In this document: positions 15,717 through 23,244 of the stretch, one piece after another
How positions within the stretch are numbered: position 1 is the stretch's first letter
Layout of the letters: the number at the start of each line of letters is the position of its first letter
Source of the DNA: Devosia sp.
GTDB lineage: Bacteria > Pseudomonadota > Alphaproteobacteria > Rhizobiales > Devosiaceae
Reading direction: 5' to 3'
Length of the DNA: 35,573 nt
Assembly (NCBI GenBank): GCA_030680995.1
Contig: JAUXUM010000110.1
Coordinates: forward strand, 1 to 35,573
The notes under the pieces: generated by a model
Databases searched by the model: none
Seen by the model: the letters and a program-made list of their open reading frames with translations, nothing else
Told to the model about the DNA's origin: nothing
Made by a program: the position numbers and the translations under genes

Positions 15717-16451
15717 ATGTTCGGATTCCATTACAAGCTCGAGCGCAATGCCATCGGTCTGGTGGTGGCGGTGATCATCGCCGCCAGCATTGGCGGCTTC
15801 GTGGAGATCGCGCCGCTCTTCACCATCGGCGGGACCGTAGAGAAGGCACCCGACATGCGGCTCTATACCCCGCTCGAAGTGGCGGGGCGCAACATCTATA
15901 TGCGCGAGGGCTGCTACGCCTGCCATTCGCAGATGATCCGCACGCTGCAGGACGAAGTCGAGCGCTACGGGCCATATTCGCTCGCGGTCGAGTCGCAATA
16001 CGATCATCCTCACCTGTGGGGATCCAAGCGGACCGGGCCGGACATCGCGCGCCTCGGTGGCAAGTACTCGGACGCATGGCATGTCGCGCACCTGACCAAT
16101 CCGCGCGACGTGGTACCGGAGTCCAAGATGCCGCGCTACGCATGGCTGGCCCGGACTCTGCTCAAGATCGATGACCTTGGTCTGCATCTGAACGCTCTGC
16201 AGACGACCGGAGTACCTTACACCGGGGAGATGATCGCGCATGCCTCGGCCGACGCCTTCGGCCAGGCAACGCCGGACGATGCGAGCGCGGCCGGGGTCAG
16301 CCAACGCTATGGCGAAGCGACCCAGGTCCGCCTTTTCGACGGCGATGCGCGGACGGTGACCGAGATGGACGCGCTGGTCGCATATCTGCAGATACTCGGT
16401 CGCTTGTCGGACGTGGCCTACGCGGCGGCCGACCCTTCGAAGGTTGAGTGA
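15717..16451 (+). CDS. ccoO: cbb3-type cytochrome c oxidase subunit II (mono-haem cytochrome c)
   Basis: A 244-residue subunit with one N-terminal transmembrane helix (about residues 12-35) and a periplasmic cytochrome c domain. The haem motif CYACH is at residues 66-70, and a methionine such as the one in ESKMPRYAW is a likely axial ligand. It passes electrons to CcoN. The ATG at 15717 begins one base after the ccoN stop and has GGAG upstream. An in-frame start 15 bp earlier would overlap ccoN and is less likely. Confidence 0.95.
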   Translation: MFGFHYKLERNAIGLVVAVIIAASIGGFVEIAPLFTIGGTVEKAPDMRLYTPLEVAGRNIYMREGCYACHSQMIRTLQDEVERYGPYSLAVESQYDHPHLWGSKRTGPDIARLGGKYSDAWHVAHLTNPRDVVPESKMPRYAWLARTLLKIDDLGLHLNALQTTGVPYTGEMIAHASADAFGQATPDDASAAGVSQRYGEATQVRLFDGDARTVTEMDALVAYLQILGRLSDVAYAAADPSKVE

Positions 16452-16452
16452 C

Positions 16453-16620
16453 ATGGACCTGCACGACGCGCTGATCGGTTTCTCCAAGTCCTTCGGCCTC
16501 TTCTATCTGATCGCTCTGTCGCTGGCGGTGCTGGTCTACGCATACTGGCCGTCCAACAAGAAATGGTTCGACCAGGCTGCCCGGAATGTGGTTTCGGATG
16601 AGGACCGGCCATGTCGGTAG
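16453..16620 (+). CDS. ccoQ: cbb3-type oxidase small subunit
   Basis: A 55-residue protein translated from the ATG at 16453, one base after the ccoO stop. It starts MDLHDALIGFSK, has one hydrophobic helix (about residues 14-32, LFYLIALSLAVLVYAYWP) and a charged tail ending in DRPCR. Size, single helix and position between ccoO and ccoP identify CcoQ, which stabilises the complex. Its end overlaps the ccoP start by 10 nt. Confidence 0.9.
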   Translation: MDLHDALIGFSKSFGLFYLIALSLAVLVYAYWPSNKKWFDQAARNVVSDEDRPCR

Positions 16621-17492
16621 GAGAACGCGATCCCCACACCGGCCACATGACGACCGGGCATGAGTGGAACGGCATCAAGGAGCTCAACACCCCGGTTCCG
16701 AAGCCGGTCTGGTTCTTCCTCGTGGCGACCTTCACCTTCGCGGTGATCTACTGGGTGCTCATGCCGGCCTGGCCCTATGGCGTGAATTATACTCGCGGTC
16801 TGCTGGGGCTCGATCAACGAACGATCGTCGCCGAGAACGTCCGGTCCGCGGCAATCGAGCGTTCCGTCTGGACCGACAGGATCGCGGCCGCGAACCTTCG
16901 GGAAATTCAGGCCGACCCGCGGTTGATGCAGGTCGTGCGGGAAGCGGGCCATGCCCTGTTTGGAGACAATTGCTCGGTCTGCCACGGCACCGATGCCGGA
17001 GGTGGACCCGGCTTCCCCAATCTGGCTCAGGCTCCGTTTCTCTGGGGCGGCGATGAGGAAACTGTTCAGGAGACCATACGCGTCGGCATCAACTCCGAGC
17101 ATCCGGAGACGCGGGTCTCACAGATGCTTGCCTTCGGGCGTGACCAGATGCTGGCGCGGGACGATGTGAAGCGCGTCGCCACCTATGTTCGCTCGCTGTC
17201 GCAACCGGAGATCGCGTCGATGGCCGACAAGGACGAACTGGCGGCCGGGGCCCAGTTGTTTCTCGACAACTGCGCTGCCTGCCACGGCGAGAACGCCAAG
17301 GGTAGCACTGACGCCGGCGCCCCCGATCTCACCGACCGGTTCTGGGTTTACGGTGGCGACGAAACGACGGTCACTGCATCGATCCATGGCGGCAGGATGG
17401 GTCAGATGCCGTCGTGGGAAGGGCGACTGTCGGACGTGCAGCGCAAGCTGTTGACGCTGTACGTTCTCGACCTGCGGACGCGACAGCAATGA
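16611..17492 (+). CDS. ccoP: cbb3-type cytochrome c oxidase subunit III (di-haem cytochrome c)
   Basis: A 293-residue subunit with an N-terminal membrane helix (about residues 34-55, including WFFLVATFTFAVIYWVLMP) and two cytochrome c domains. The haem motifs are CSVCH at 121-125 and CAACH at 221-225. It takes electrons from soluble donors and passes them to CcoO. The ATG at 16611 lies inside the end of ccoQ. The stop overlaps the next small gene as ATGA. Confidence 0.95.
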   Translation: MSVGERDPHTGHMTTGHEWNGIKELNTPVPKPVWFFLVATFTFAVIYWVLMPAWPYGVNYTRGLLGLDQRTIVAENVRSAAIERSVWTDRIAAANLREIQADPRLMQVVREAGHALFGDNCSVCHGTDAGGGPGFPNLAQAPFLWGGDEETVQETIRVGINSEHPETRVSQMLAFGRDQMLARDDVKRVATYVRSLSQPEIASMADKDELAAGAQLFLDNCAACHGENAKGSTDAGAPDLTDRFWVYGGDETTVTASIHGGRMGQMPSWEGRLSDVQRKLLTLYVLDLRTRQQ

Positions 17493-17683
17493 GCGGGGCG
17501 ATCCCCAGGCGGAGGCATGCCGCCCAGCTTGTCTGGCTGCTCGTCGGCGTAACGGCGCTGCTGCTCGGACTGGCCAACGCACATCTCGTCTATGTCGCCT
17601 TCCAGTCCCAACCGGTGTGCCTCGACCACTCGAAGTCGCCGCAGGCGGGGGGCGCCTTCCAGGCCGCGAAATCGGCATGTTGA
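17489..17683 (+). CDS. Small single-helix membrane protein of the cco operon (unknown)
   Basis: A 64-residue protein starting at the ATG at 17489, which overlaps the ccoP stop. It has an arginine-rich start (RRRH), one transmembrane helix (about residues 14-33) and a periplasmic tail with SQPVCLDH and a C-terminal AAKSAC. Two cysteines, at about residue 44 and the very last residue, could form a disulfide or bind a metal. The tight coupling implies a role with the oxidase, as an accessory subunit or assembly helper. I do not recognise a named family. Confidence 0.75.
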   Translation: MSGAIPRRRHAAQLVWLLVGVTALLLGLANAHLVYVAFQSQPVCLDHSKSPQAGGAFQAAKSAC

Positions 17684-17705
17684 GCTACCTGCTGAAGAGG
17701 GCAGA

Positions 17706-18491
17706 ATGACCAAGATTCCAGAACTGGTGCCGCCGCTTCCCGCCGGCCGCGCGTGGAGCCGCAACTTGCGGGTGACGAGCGCGATCGACTGGCTGAAGGC
17801 GGGCTGGCGCGACCTCCTCGTACAGCCCGGCCTCAGCCTCGCCTACGGCCTCGCGGTGTTCCTGGCTTCGGTGGCCATCGTGTACTGCATCCTCAACTTC
17901 GAGTGGGACTACATACTCTTCCCCGCTCTGGCTGGCTTCATGGTCGTCGGCCCGGTGTTGGCCGTGGGTCTCTACGAAAAGAGCCGGCGGCTGGCCGCCG
18001 GCGAGAAGGTGACTTTGGGCCGGATGATCCTCGTCGACTCCGGCCCCGGCGGCCAGGTTCTGTTCATCGGCGCCCTGCTCTGCGGCTTGATGCTCCTGTG
18101 GATGCGTGCCGCGGTACTGCTGTACGCGCTGTTCTTCGGTGTGAGGCCCTTTCCGGGCCTCGATCATATCGCCACCATACTGGTCACAACTCCGACCGGG
18201 CTGGCCTTGTTGCTGACCGGCAGTATCGTCGGGGGATTGTTCGCAGCCTTCGCCTTCGCCATCAGCGCCTTCTCGGTGCCCATGCTGCTCGACAAGCGTG
18301 TCGATGCGTTCACGGCCATGGGAACCAGCATGGTCCTGGTATGGAGCAATCTGCCGGCGCTGCTGGGATGGGGCATCGTCGTGCTGGGGCTCACGGTCCT
18401 GAGCCTCCTGACGGGTTTGATCGGACTCATCGTCGTATTCCCGTTGCTCGGACACGCCACCTGGCACGCCTACGAATCCGTGCGGGGTTGA
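17706..18491 (+). CDS. DUF2189-type polytopic membrane protein
   Basis: A 261-residue protein with about six hydrophobic segments. It begins with a soluble stretch, then AWSRNLRVTSAIDWLKAGWRD, a start that resembles DUF2189 (COG5473) membrane proteins of alphaproteobacteria. GAAGAGGG lies 4 nt ahead of the ATG at 17706. It follows the 64-residue gene by 22 bp, so it probably belongs to the cco transcript. The function is unknown; position suggests respiration or membrane adaptation at low oxygen. Confidence 0.8.
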   Translation: MTKIPELVPPLPAGRAWSRNLRVTSAIDWLKAGWRDLLVQPGLSLAYGLAVFLASVAIVYCILNFEWDYILFPALAGFMVVGPVLAVGLYEKSRRLAAGEKVTLGRMILVDSGPGGQVLFIGALLCGLMLLWMRAAVLLYALFFGVRPFPGLDHIATILVTTPTGLALLLTGSIVGGLFAAFAFAISAFSVPMLLDKRVDAFTAMGTSMVLVWSNLPALLGWGIVVLGLTVLSLLTGLIGLIVVFPLLGHATWHAYESVRG

Positions 18492-18590
18492 TCAGCATGG
18501 ATCTGGAGGCACGCCCCGTCCGGTCCCCCCCATGCGTGTTTGCGGCCAGCCATGCTCTCCGACTTGGCGATCGTCCGGCGCGCCAATGGG

Positions 18591-18623
18591 AGTTAAAAAT
18601 GTATATTGCATACATTTTTAACT
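18591..18623 (+). promoter_or_regulatory. Perfect 14-bp inverted repeat, probable NsrR operator
   Basis: AGTTAAAAATGTAT (18591-18604), 5 bp, ATACATTTTTAACT (18610-18623) is a perfect dyad. Its centre, AAATGTAT-N5-ATACATTT, fits the known NsrR operator layout (AAGATGYAT-N5-ATRCATCTT). An NsrR gene lies 0.66 kb downstream. The site immediately precedes the pseudoazurin remnant, so it should once have silenced that gene in the absence of nitric oxide. Confidence 0.8.
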
Positions 18624-18659
18624 TGGATGGCGTGATCGGGACTGTTGATCAAGCGGGTG

Positions 18660-19039
18660 ATGGCGCTGGCGATTGCCGTTTGTGCCATGGAATCTCGTGG
18701 CGTAGCTGTGGCCGCCAATTTCGAGACGCTGATGCTCAACAAGGGGACGGACGGGAACACAATGGGATTCTCGCCGTCATTCCCGCAGGTCGAGCCCGGG
18801 GATACCGTGACGTTCGTCCCCGTGGACAAGGGACACGGTGCGGAGACGTCCTGGAAGCGGCTCCCGCCTGGAAGGGCAAGACCGATGAGCAGTTCACTGT
18901 TACGCTGGGTGTTCCGGGACTCCATGGCTTCAAGTGCCAGGCGCATCTCAACATGGGAATGGCGGGGTTCATTCAGGTGGGCGGTGACCGGTCCAACCTT
19001 CCCGTATCGATGGGCGTCAGGCTCCCCGGGAAGGTGTAG
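18660..19039 (+). pseudogene. Pseudoazurin, frameshifted
   Basis: A blue copper electron carrier gene broken by a frame change. The first frame, from about 18660 (an in-frame TTG at 18645 is also possible), encodes a signal peptide ending AVAA, then NFETLMLNKG, VEPGDTVTFVPVDKGHG and AETSW. The homology then continues in another frame with WKGKTDEQFTVTLGVPG and KCQAHLNMGM, to a stop at 19037-19039. The copper ligands (His of KGHG, then Cys, His and Met of the last block) are all still readable. About 13 bases seem to be missing at the join (18850-18875), where CCTGGAAG occurs twice. The C-terminus is also short for the family. A sequencing error cannot be excluded. Confidence 0.8.
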
Positions 19040-19278
19040 GCCCGCATGATGGGGCTGTTTGCCAGGACCTCACCGCGACAGCGGAGCCGCAGGCTCCCGG
19101 CATCACTCGGAGTGGTTCCCGGACGGGTGGGCGACGAGCGTAGCTGAGATTTTCCTCGCCGCCCTTCATCCCGGCGCCCAGAAAATTTCGCAGGATCCGC
19201 GCTGGTCACCGAAAAGGCTGTCCGCCCGAGCGCGGAAAGTCTAAAAGCAGTGCCCTCGCGTTCAGATTTGGAGCTCAC

Positions 19279-19731
19279 ATGCGGTTGACGCTCTACAGCG
19301 ACTATGCTCTTCGCCTGATGATGTACCTGGCCGTCAGGCCGGATGGACTCGCGACCATTTCGCAGGTCGCCAAGGCTTACGGCGTTTCGGCCAACCACAT
19401 GATGAAGGTGGTCCATCAACTGGGCCAAGCGGGTTATTTGGAGACGGTTCGCGGCCGCAGCGGCGGCATACGACTGGCAAAGCCCCCGGAGGCCATTGGC
19501 CTCGGAGAACTTGTGCGATTCACAGAACCAGACATGGACATCGTTCCCTGCTTCCAGCCGGAGAACGAGGATTGTCCGCTGCGGCGGACCTGCCGACTGA
19601 AGGGGGCTCTTGACCGCGCCAGGCTGGCCTTTCTTTCCGTGCTCGACGAGTACACTCTGGCGGACCTGACGTCGCCGTCCGGCCCGATGCGCTCGTTTCT
19701 CGGCCTTGCTGTCGGGGCTTCCGCCACTTAG
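19279..19731 (+). CDS. nsrR: Rrf2-family nitric-oxide-sensing repressor
   Basis: A 150-residue winged-helix regulator. The HTH spans about residues 25-62 (ATISQVAKAYGVSANHMMKV and the wing VRGRSGGIRLAKPP). Three cysteines, C91, C99 and C105, plus Asp8 match the iron-sulfur ligands described for NsrR proteins. C-terminal LDEYTLADL also matches NsrR rather than IscR or RirA. NO damages the cluster and relieves repression. A perfect NsrR-type dyad lies upstream of the neighbouring pseudoazurin remnant. No equally clear site is seen directly ahead of nsrR itself. Confidence 0.9.
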   Translation: MRLTLYSDYALRLMMYLAVRPDGLATISQVAKAYGVSANHMMKVVHQLGQAGYLETVRGRSGGIRLAKPPEAIGLGELVRFTEPDMDIVPCFQPENEDCPLRRTCRLKGALDRARLAFLSVLDEYTLADLTSPSGPMRSFLGLAVGASAT

Positions 19732-19744
19732 GGCAGGGTGCCCT
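19730..19744 (+). terminator. Short hairpin at the nsrR stop codon
   Basis: AGGGCA (19730-19735), 3 nt and TGCCCT (19739-19744) form a 6-bp stem overlapping the nsrR stop. Only TT follows. It lies in the convergent spacer with the TDT gene and is a weak terminator candidate. Confidence 0.35.
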
Positions 19745-19965
19745 TCCGAACATCACAGGGGGCAGCGGCCGGACACCGTGCTTCTCGGTGTTGATCGTGT
19801 CGTCGGTGAACACGGGGCTTGGGGAAACTCAGCTGCTCGAAGCCATCGGTACAAGCCAGGGGGTTGATCTCGCCGGCGGTGAGCCCGATGCCCATGTTGC
19901 AGGCGACCCGCCTCCCGCATGCGATCCCGTGACGGTCGTCAGGCCGCGTGGCTTCAAGCCGCGCG

Positions 19966-21078
19966 TCATTCGCCGTTCTGAACGCGCGCCCTTATCGTCA
20001 CGGCGCTTCGGTAAATATGCAGAAGAAGCCCCGCCATGGTCGCCACCCAGGCGGCCAGCGCCACGTAGATGAAGACCTGGGGCACGACCTTGAGGAACTC
20101 GAAGCCCATCGCCCGGCTCAGCTGGAGCGTGCTCGTGGTGTACATGCCCAGAGGAAAGACCATCCCCCACAGCGCCGGTTCATAGGCCAGCCGATCCCTT
20201 TTCCACAAGTATCGCCACACCATGAGCGTCAACAGAAACGGGATCCACCAGGTCGCCACCGACCAGAAGAACATGGTGAATCCGAGCAGGAAGGGGAGGA
20301 AAGGCTTGATCAGGGGCCAGGTTTCCGCGCGCATGATCAGCGTTGCGCCCGCCAGCGTCGATATGGCCACGGCCCCCATGTTGATCCAGTAGGGCGGGCT
20401 GAAATCCCGCGAGCTCAGCCGCACGAAGGTAAGCCGGTAAAAGATTAGGGGGATGATCGCCAGATAGAGCATGCTGCCGATCATGAACATCATGAGGGCG
20501 ATGAACTGGATCGGCTCGGGCGGCGTGGTCCCGGCGTCCAGCGCGCCCCGCAACACGACGATCGACTGCGTCGCCACGGCGCCGATCAGCCACGCGCCAT
20601 TTATCCCCATCGCCAGCGACGGCTTGCGGGCACGGATGGTGACGGCGGTGAAGAAACCGTACATCACGACGATCCAGAGGCCCAATCCGAACCACCACAG
20701 CAGGGTGGCCACGATCCTGGCATCGGCAACGACGATGTTCTGCGTTCCGAAGACGCAGGTCCCCGCCACCAGCGTGAAGAACCCGGGCGCCCGTTGATGG
20801 TCCGATATATCGCCCGCAAGCTGGCGCCGGAAGGCCGCCACCCGGACGAGGGTGAGGCCCCAGAGCGAGGGATAGGCGATCCAGTTGATCACAAGCAGGG
20901 TCCATGCAATCGGCTGCATGCCCAGCAATGCGGAGGCGATCGACACCACGCCGGTCGCCATGGTCAGCGCGAAGTAGCCCGGAAACAGGGTCTCCGCCGC
21001 GCCGAGGATGATTGTGCGGACAGTTCCCCTTTCTGCAGCGGCGCCGGCGGTGCGGGGCAGGTCCTCATTTCCCCGCAT
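19966..21078 (-). CDS. TDT-family transporter (TehA/SLAC1-like)
   Basis: A 370-residue protein with about ten hydrophobic helices. FPGYFALTMATGVVSIAS near residue 30 is the typical start of the tellurite-resistance/dicarboxylate transporter family, which includes anion channels such as TehA and SLAC1. PLGMYTTSTLQLSRAMG near residue 330 is the matching C-terminal block. The substrate is unknown. The ATG at 21078 lies inside the last codons of the upstream 137-residue gene (14-nt overlap), so the two are cotranscribed. It converges on nsrR. No NsrR-type operator was found ahead of this pair. Confidence 0.87.
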   Translation of the reverse strand: MRGNEDLPRTAGAAAERGTVRTIILGAAETLFPGYFALTMATGVVSIASALLGMQPIAWTLLVINWIAYPSLWGLTLVRVAAFRRQLAGDISDHQRAPGFFTLVAGTCVFGTQNIVVADARIVATLLWWFGLGLWIVVMYGFFTAVTIRARKPSLAMGINGAWLIGAVATQSIVVLRGALDAGTTPPEPIQFIALMMFMIGSMLYLAIIPLIFYRLTFVRLSSRDFSPPYWINMGAVAISTLAGATLIMRAETWPLIKPFLPFLLGFTMFFWSVATWWIPFLLTLMVWRYLWKRDRLAYEPALWGMVFPLGMYTTSTLQLSRAMGFEFLKVVPQVFIYVALAAWVATMAGLLLHIYRSAVTIRARVQNGE

Positions 21079-21478
21079 AGCGGACCCAGAGCTCCAGCTG
21101 CAGGAAGAACACGACAAGCGCCGCGTTGGCAGCCCAGGGGACGGTCAGCAGCTTGGCCAGCACCCCCCAGAATGGTTCCGCGGCCGACGAACAGCGCCAG
21201 ATCGAAACCAGGACCCAGGCCGTGTAGAACCCGAAACCGATCAGCAGTGCCTGCTCCAGGAACACCTGTCCGCGGTAGATGCTTGTAGCAAAAAGCGTGA
21301 TCAGCACGGAACTGACGAGCACACCGTGCACCCAGAACACGGCCGACAGCCTGGCTTCTCCGCGCCAGGCGCGGAACTCCGGTGCGAAAAACGCAGTCAG
21401 GCCAGACCGCAGGCTATGGGTAGGTTTCGACTGATGCACCAGGTGCGTGTCCTCTGCGCTTGGCGTGAGCGGTCTCAT
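21065..21478 (-). CDS. Small membrane protein cotranscribed with the TDT transporter (unknown)
   Basis: A 137-residue protein with three hydrophobic segments: about residues 43-63, 72-92 (EQALLIGFGFYTAWVLVSIW) and 108-130. It has a soluble N-terminal 40 residues. IWRCSSAAEPFWG between the second and third helices is a distinctive motif. Its stop overlaps the TDT start, so the two proteins probably work together. I do not recognise a named family. The ATG at 21478 is preceded by AGCTGG, a poor ribosome site. Confidence 0.75.
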   Translation of the reverse strand: MRPLTPSAEDTHLVHQSKPTHSLRSGLTAFFAPEFRAWRGEARLSAVFWVHGVLVSSVLITLFATSIYRGQVFLEQALLIGFGFYTAWVLVSIWRCSSAAEPFWGVLAKLLTVPWAANAALVVFFLQLELWVRYAGK

Positions 21479-21823
21479 ACTGCCAGCTTCGCCACGGCGT
21501 CGAATTCTAACTCCGTTTCACAAGACCCACAAATCACCCCAATTCATAAGAACCCGCCTCAACGCCCCATGCGCATTGGCAATGCCTTGCGATACGCCGG
21601 CAACAATATCATGTCTAAACTAAAGCTGTTATTGGTGTCACTCGGCAGACGGAGAGCCAAGGCTTCATAGCGGCCCGTTTGACCCAGGGATCGCCACAAA
21701 CGCTTATGCCGAAATAGTGTCCTCGCTCTTCACCCAGTTCTTGACGAACGCGAGTATTTGCGTCGAAGCAGCGTCAACTGCCGGATCCGCTCAACCGCCG
21801 GTCCTGCCGCTGCTGGGCTCAGG
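21479..21823. other. 345-bp spacer between the TDT pair and the DHA kinase operon
   Basis: Both flanking units run leftward, so this region should hold the end of the dha operon and the promoter of the TDT pair. The stretch 21500-21660 is AT-rich. No convincing promoter, operator dyad or T-tailed terminator was found, and no supported gene. Confidence 0.4.
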
Positions 21824-22813
21824 TCAGACACCCCAGCGCAGCGCCGGGGTGTGCACCGGCGCGTCCCATAGGCGGGTGGATTGCTCGTCGAGCAGCGAAA
21901 GCGTGATGGAGCAGCCGGCCATGTCGAGCGAGGTGACATAGTTGCCCACCAGCGAGCGGGCGATGGAAACGCCGCGCCGTTCGAACAGCATCCGGGCGCT
22001 GTTGTACATCAGGTAGAGCTCCATCAGCGGCGTGCCGCCGAAGCCGTTGACGAAGAGCAGCGCCTCTTTGCCTTCGATGCTGCCGAAATCGCCCACGATG
22101 GCGTCGCAGACTTCCGTTGCGATCTCATCGGCACTTCTGAGCCTGTCGCGGCGGCGGCCGGGCTCGCCATGGATGCCGACGCCGAACTCCATTTCGCTTT
22201 CGCCGATTTCGAAGGTCGGCTTGCCGGCGGCGGGCACTGTGCAGCTGGTGAGTGCCACGCCCATCGAACGGGTTGCGGCGTTGACGGCATCGCCAAGGGC
22301 CTTCAGACCGGCCAGGTCCATGCCCGTCTCGGCGGCCGCGCCGACGATCTTTTCGACCACCAGCGTACCGGCCACGCCGCGCCGGCCGGTGGTGTAGGTC
22401 GAATCCTCGACCGCGACGTCGTCGTTGGTGATGATCCGCTCGGCCTTGCCGTCGGCCATTTCCGCGGCCATGTCGAAATTCATCACATCGCCCTCGTAGT
22501 TCTTGACGATGAAGAGGACGCCCGCGCCGGTATCGACCTCGGCGGCGGCCTCGAGCATCTGGTCGGGGGTGGGCGAGGTGAACACCTGCCCGGGACAGGC
22601 CGCATCCAGCATGCCGAGGCCGACAAATCCCGCGTGGAGCGGCTCATGGCCCGAGCCGCCGCCCGAGATCAGCGCCACCTTGCCCGGCTTCAGCGTCCCG
22701 CGGCGGACGAATTTATGGCCGCCGCCCAGCGTGACGATGTCGCCATGTGCGGCAGCGAAGCCATCGAGGCTTTCAGTAAGGACATTCTCGACCGCGTTGA
22801 TCAGTTTCTTCAT
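21824..22813 (-). CDS. dhaK: PTS-dependent dihydroxyacetone kinase, substrate-binding subunit
   Basis: A 329-residue DhaK. The protein binds DHA covalently through a histidine, here H215 in GVGIHGEPG. ISGGGSGHEPLHAGFVG near residue 55 forms the second part of the site. The length matches the PTS-dependent form rather than the ATP-dependent kinase that carries its own nucleotide domain. DhaL and DhaM are present as separate genes upstream in the same operon. The start overlaps the stop of the preceding HTH gene as ATGA. It is the last gene of the twelve-gene operon. Confidence 0.94.
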   Translation of the reverse strand: MKKLINAVENVLTESLDGFAAAHGDIVTLGGGHKFVRRGTLKPGKVALISGGGSGHEPLHAGFVGLGMLDAACPGQVFTSPTPDQMLEAAAEVDTGAGVLFIVKNYEGDVMNFDMAAEMADGKAERIITNDDVAVEDSTYTTGRRGVAGTLVVEKIVGAAAETGMDLAGLKALGDAVNAATRSMGVALTSCTVPAAGKPTFEIGESEMEFGVGIHGEPGRRRDRLRSADEIATEVCDAIVGDFGSIEGKEALLFVNGFGGTPLMELYLMYNSARMLFERRGVSIARSLVGNYVTSLDMAGCSITLSLLDEQSTRLWDAPVHTPALRWGV

Positions 22814-23244
22814 TCGTTCCCTCCCGATTTCTTCATCAGCCCGGCCATCTTCTGGATGAACTCACCGACAGCCTTGTCGAAGGCAGCATTGTGCTTGTCG
22901 TCGCCCAGATCGGGTACCAGCAGCGTCAGGTGCCGCGTCTTGCGCGCAGCATCCCCGATATCGAGCCTCCCTTTATGGGCCCTGCGATAGGCGGCCATGA
23001 AGGCGTCCCGCTCGGCCTGGCTGAAGTGGCAGACCGTGAACACGGTCGCGAGGTGCTTCTGCGGAATGGGCGTCGCGTAGCTGGGGCTGGTGATTTGCGT
23101 CACGAAACTGCGGTGCTTGCCCAGCGCATCGGCGAGCCGCTGGCGCGTGCCCGAGGGGCGCTGCTCCAGGACCTTGAGCAGCAGCATCTTGTAGGCGCGG
23201 ATATGGGCTTCCGGCCGCGACGGTTCGCTCTCGGGTCTATCCAT
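22810..23244 (-). CDS. HTH-like protein within the DHA kinase operon (unknown regulator)
   Basis: A 144-residue protein. The central part looks like a Cro/CI-type helix-turn-helix: TRQRLADALGKHRSFVTQIT (about residues 32-51), then PIPQKHLATVFTVCHFSQAERDAFMAAY. The C-terminal 50 residues are charged (LVPDLGDDKHNAAFDKAVG) with no family I recognise. The ATG at 23244 overlaps the ptsI end by eight bases, and its stop overlaps the dhaK start by four. Such tight packing suggests it senses or regulates this pathway. A direct DNA target is not known; the operator repeats at 31982-32024 are a candidate. Confidence 0.75.
   Translation of the reverse strand: MDRPESEPSRPEAHIRAYKMLLLKVLEQRPSGTRQRLADALGKHRSFVTQITSPSYATPIPQKHLATVFTVCHFSQAERDAFMAAYRRAHKGRLDIGDAARKTRHLTLLVPDLGDDKHNAAFDKAVGEFIQKMAGLMKKSGGNE

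Noticed and set aside
18645-18660. TTGATCAA near 18645 as an FNR box
   Set aside because: The two half-sites overlap with no 4-bp spacer, so it does not fit the FNR/FixK consensus.
17753-19039. 428-codon plus-strand frame as one protein
   Set aside because: Its first part is an out-of-frame shadow of the DUF2189 gene; only the end is the second half of the pseudoazurin remnant.
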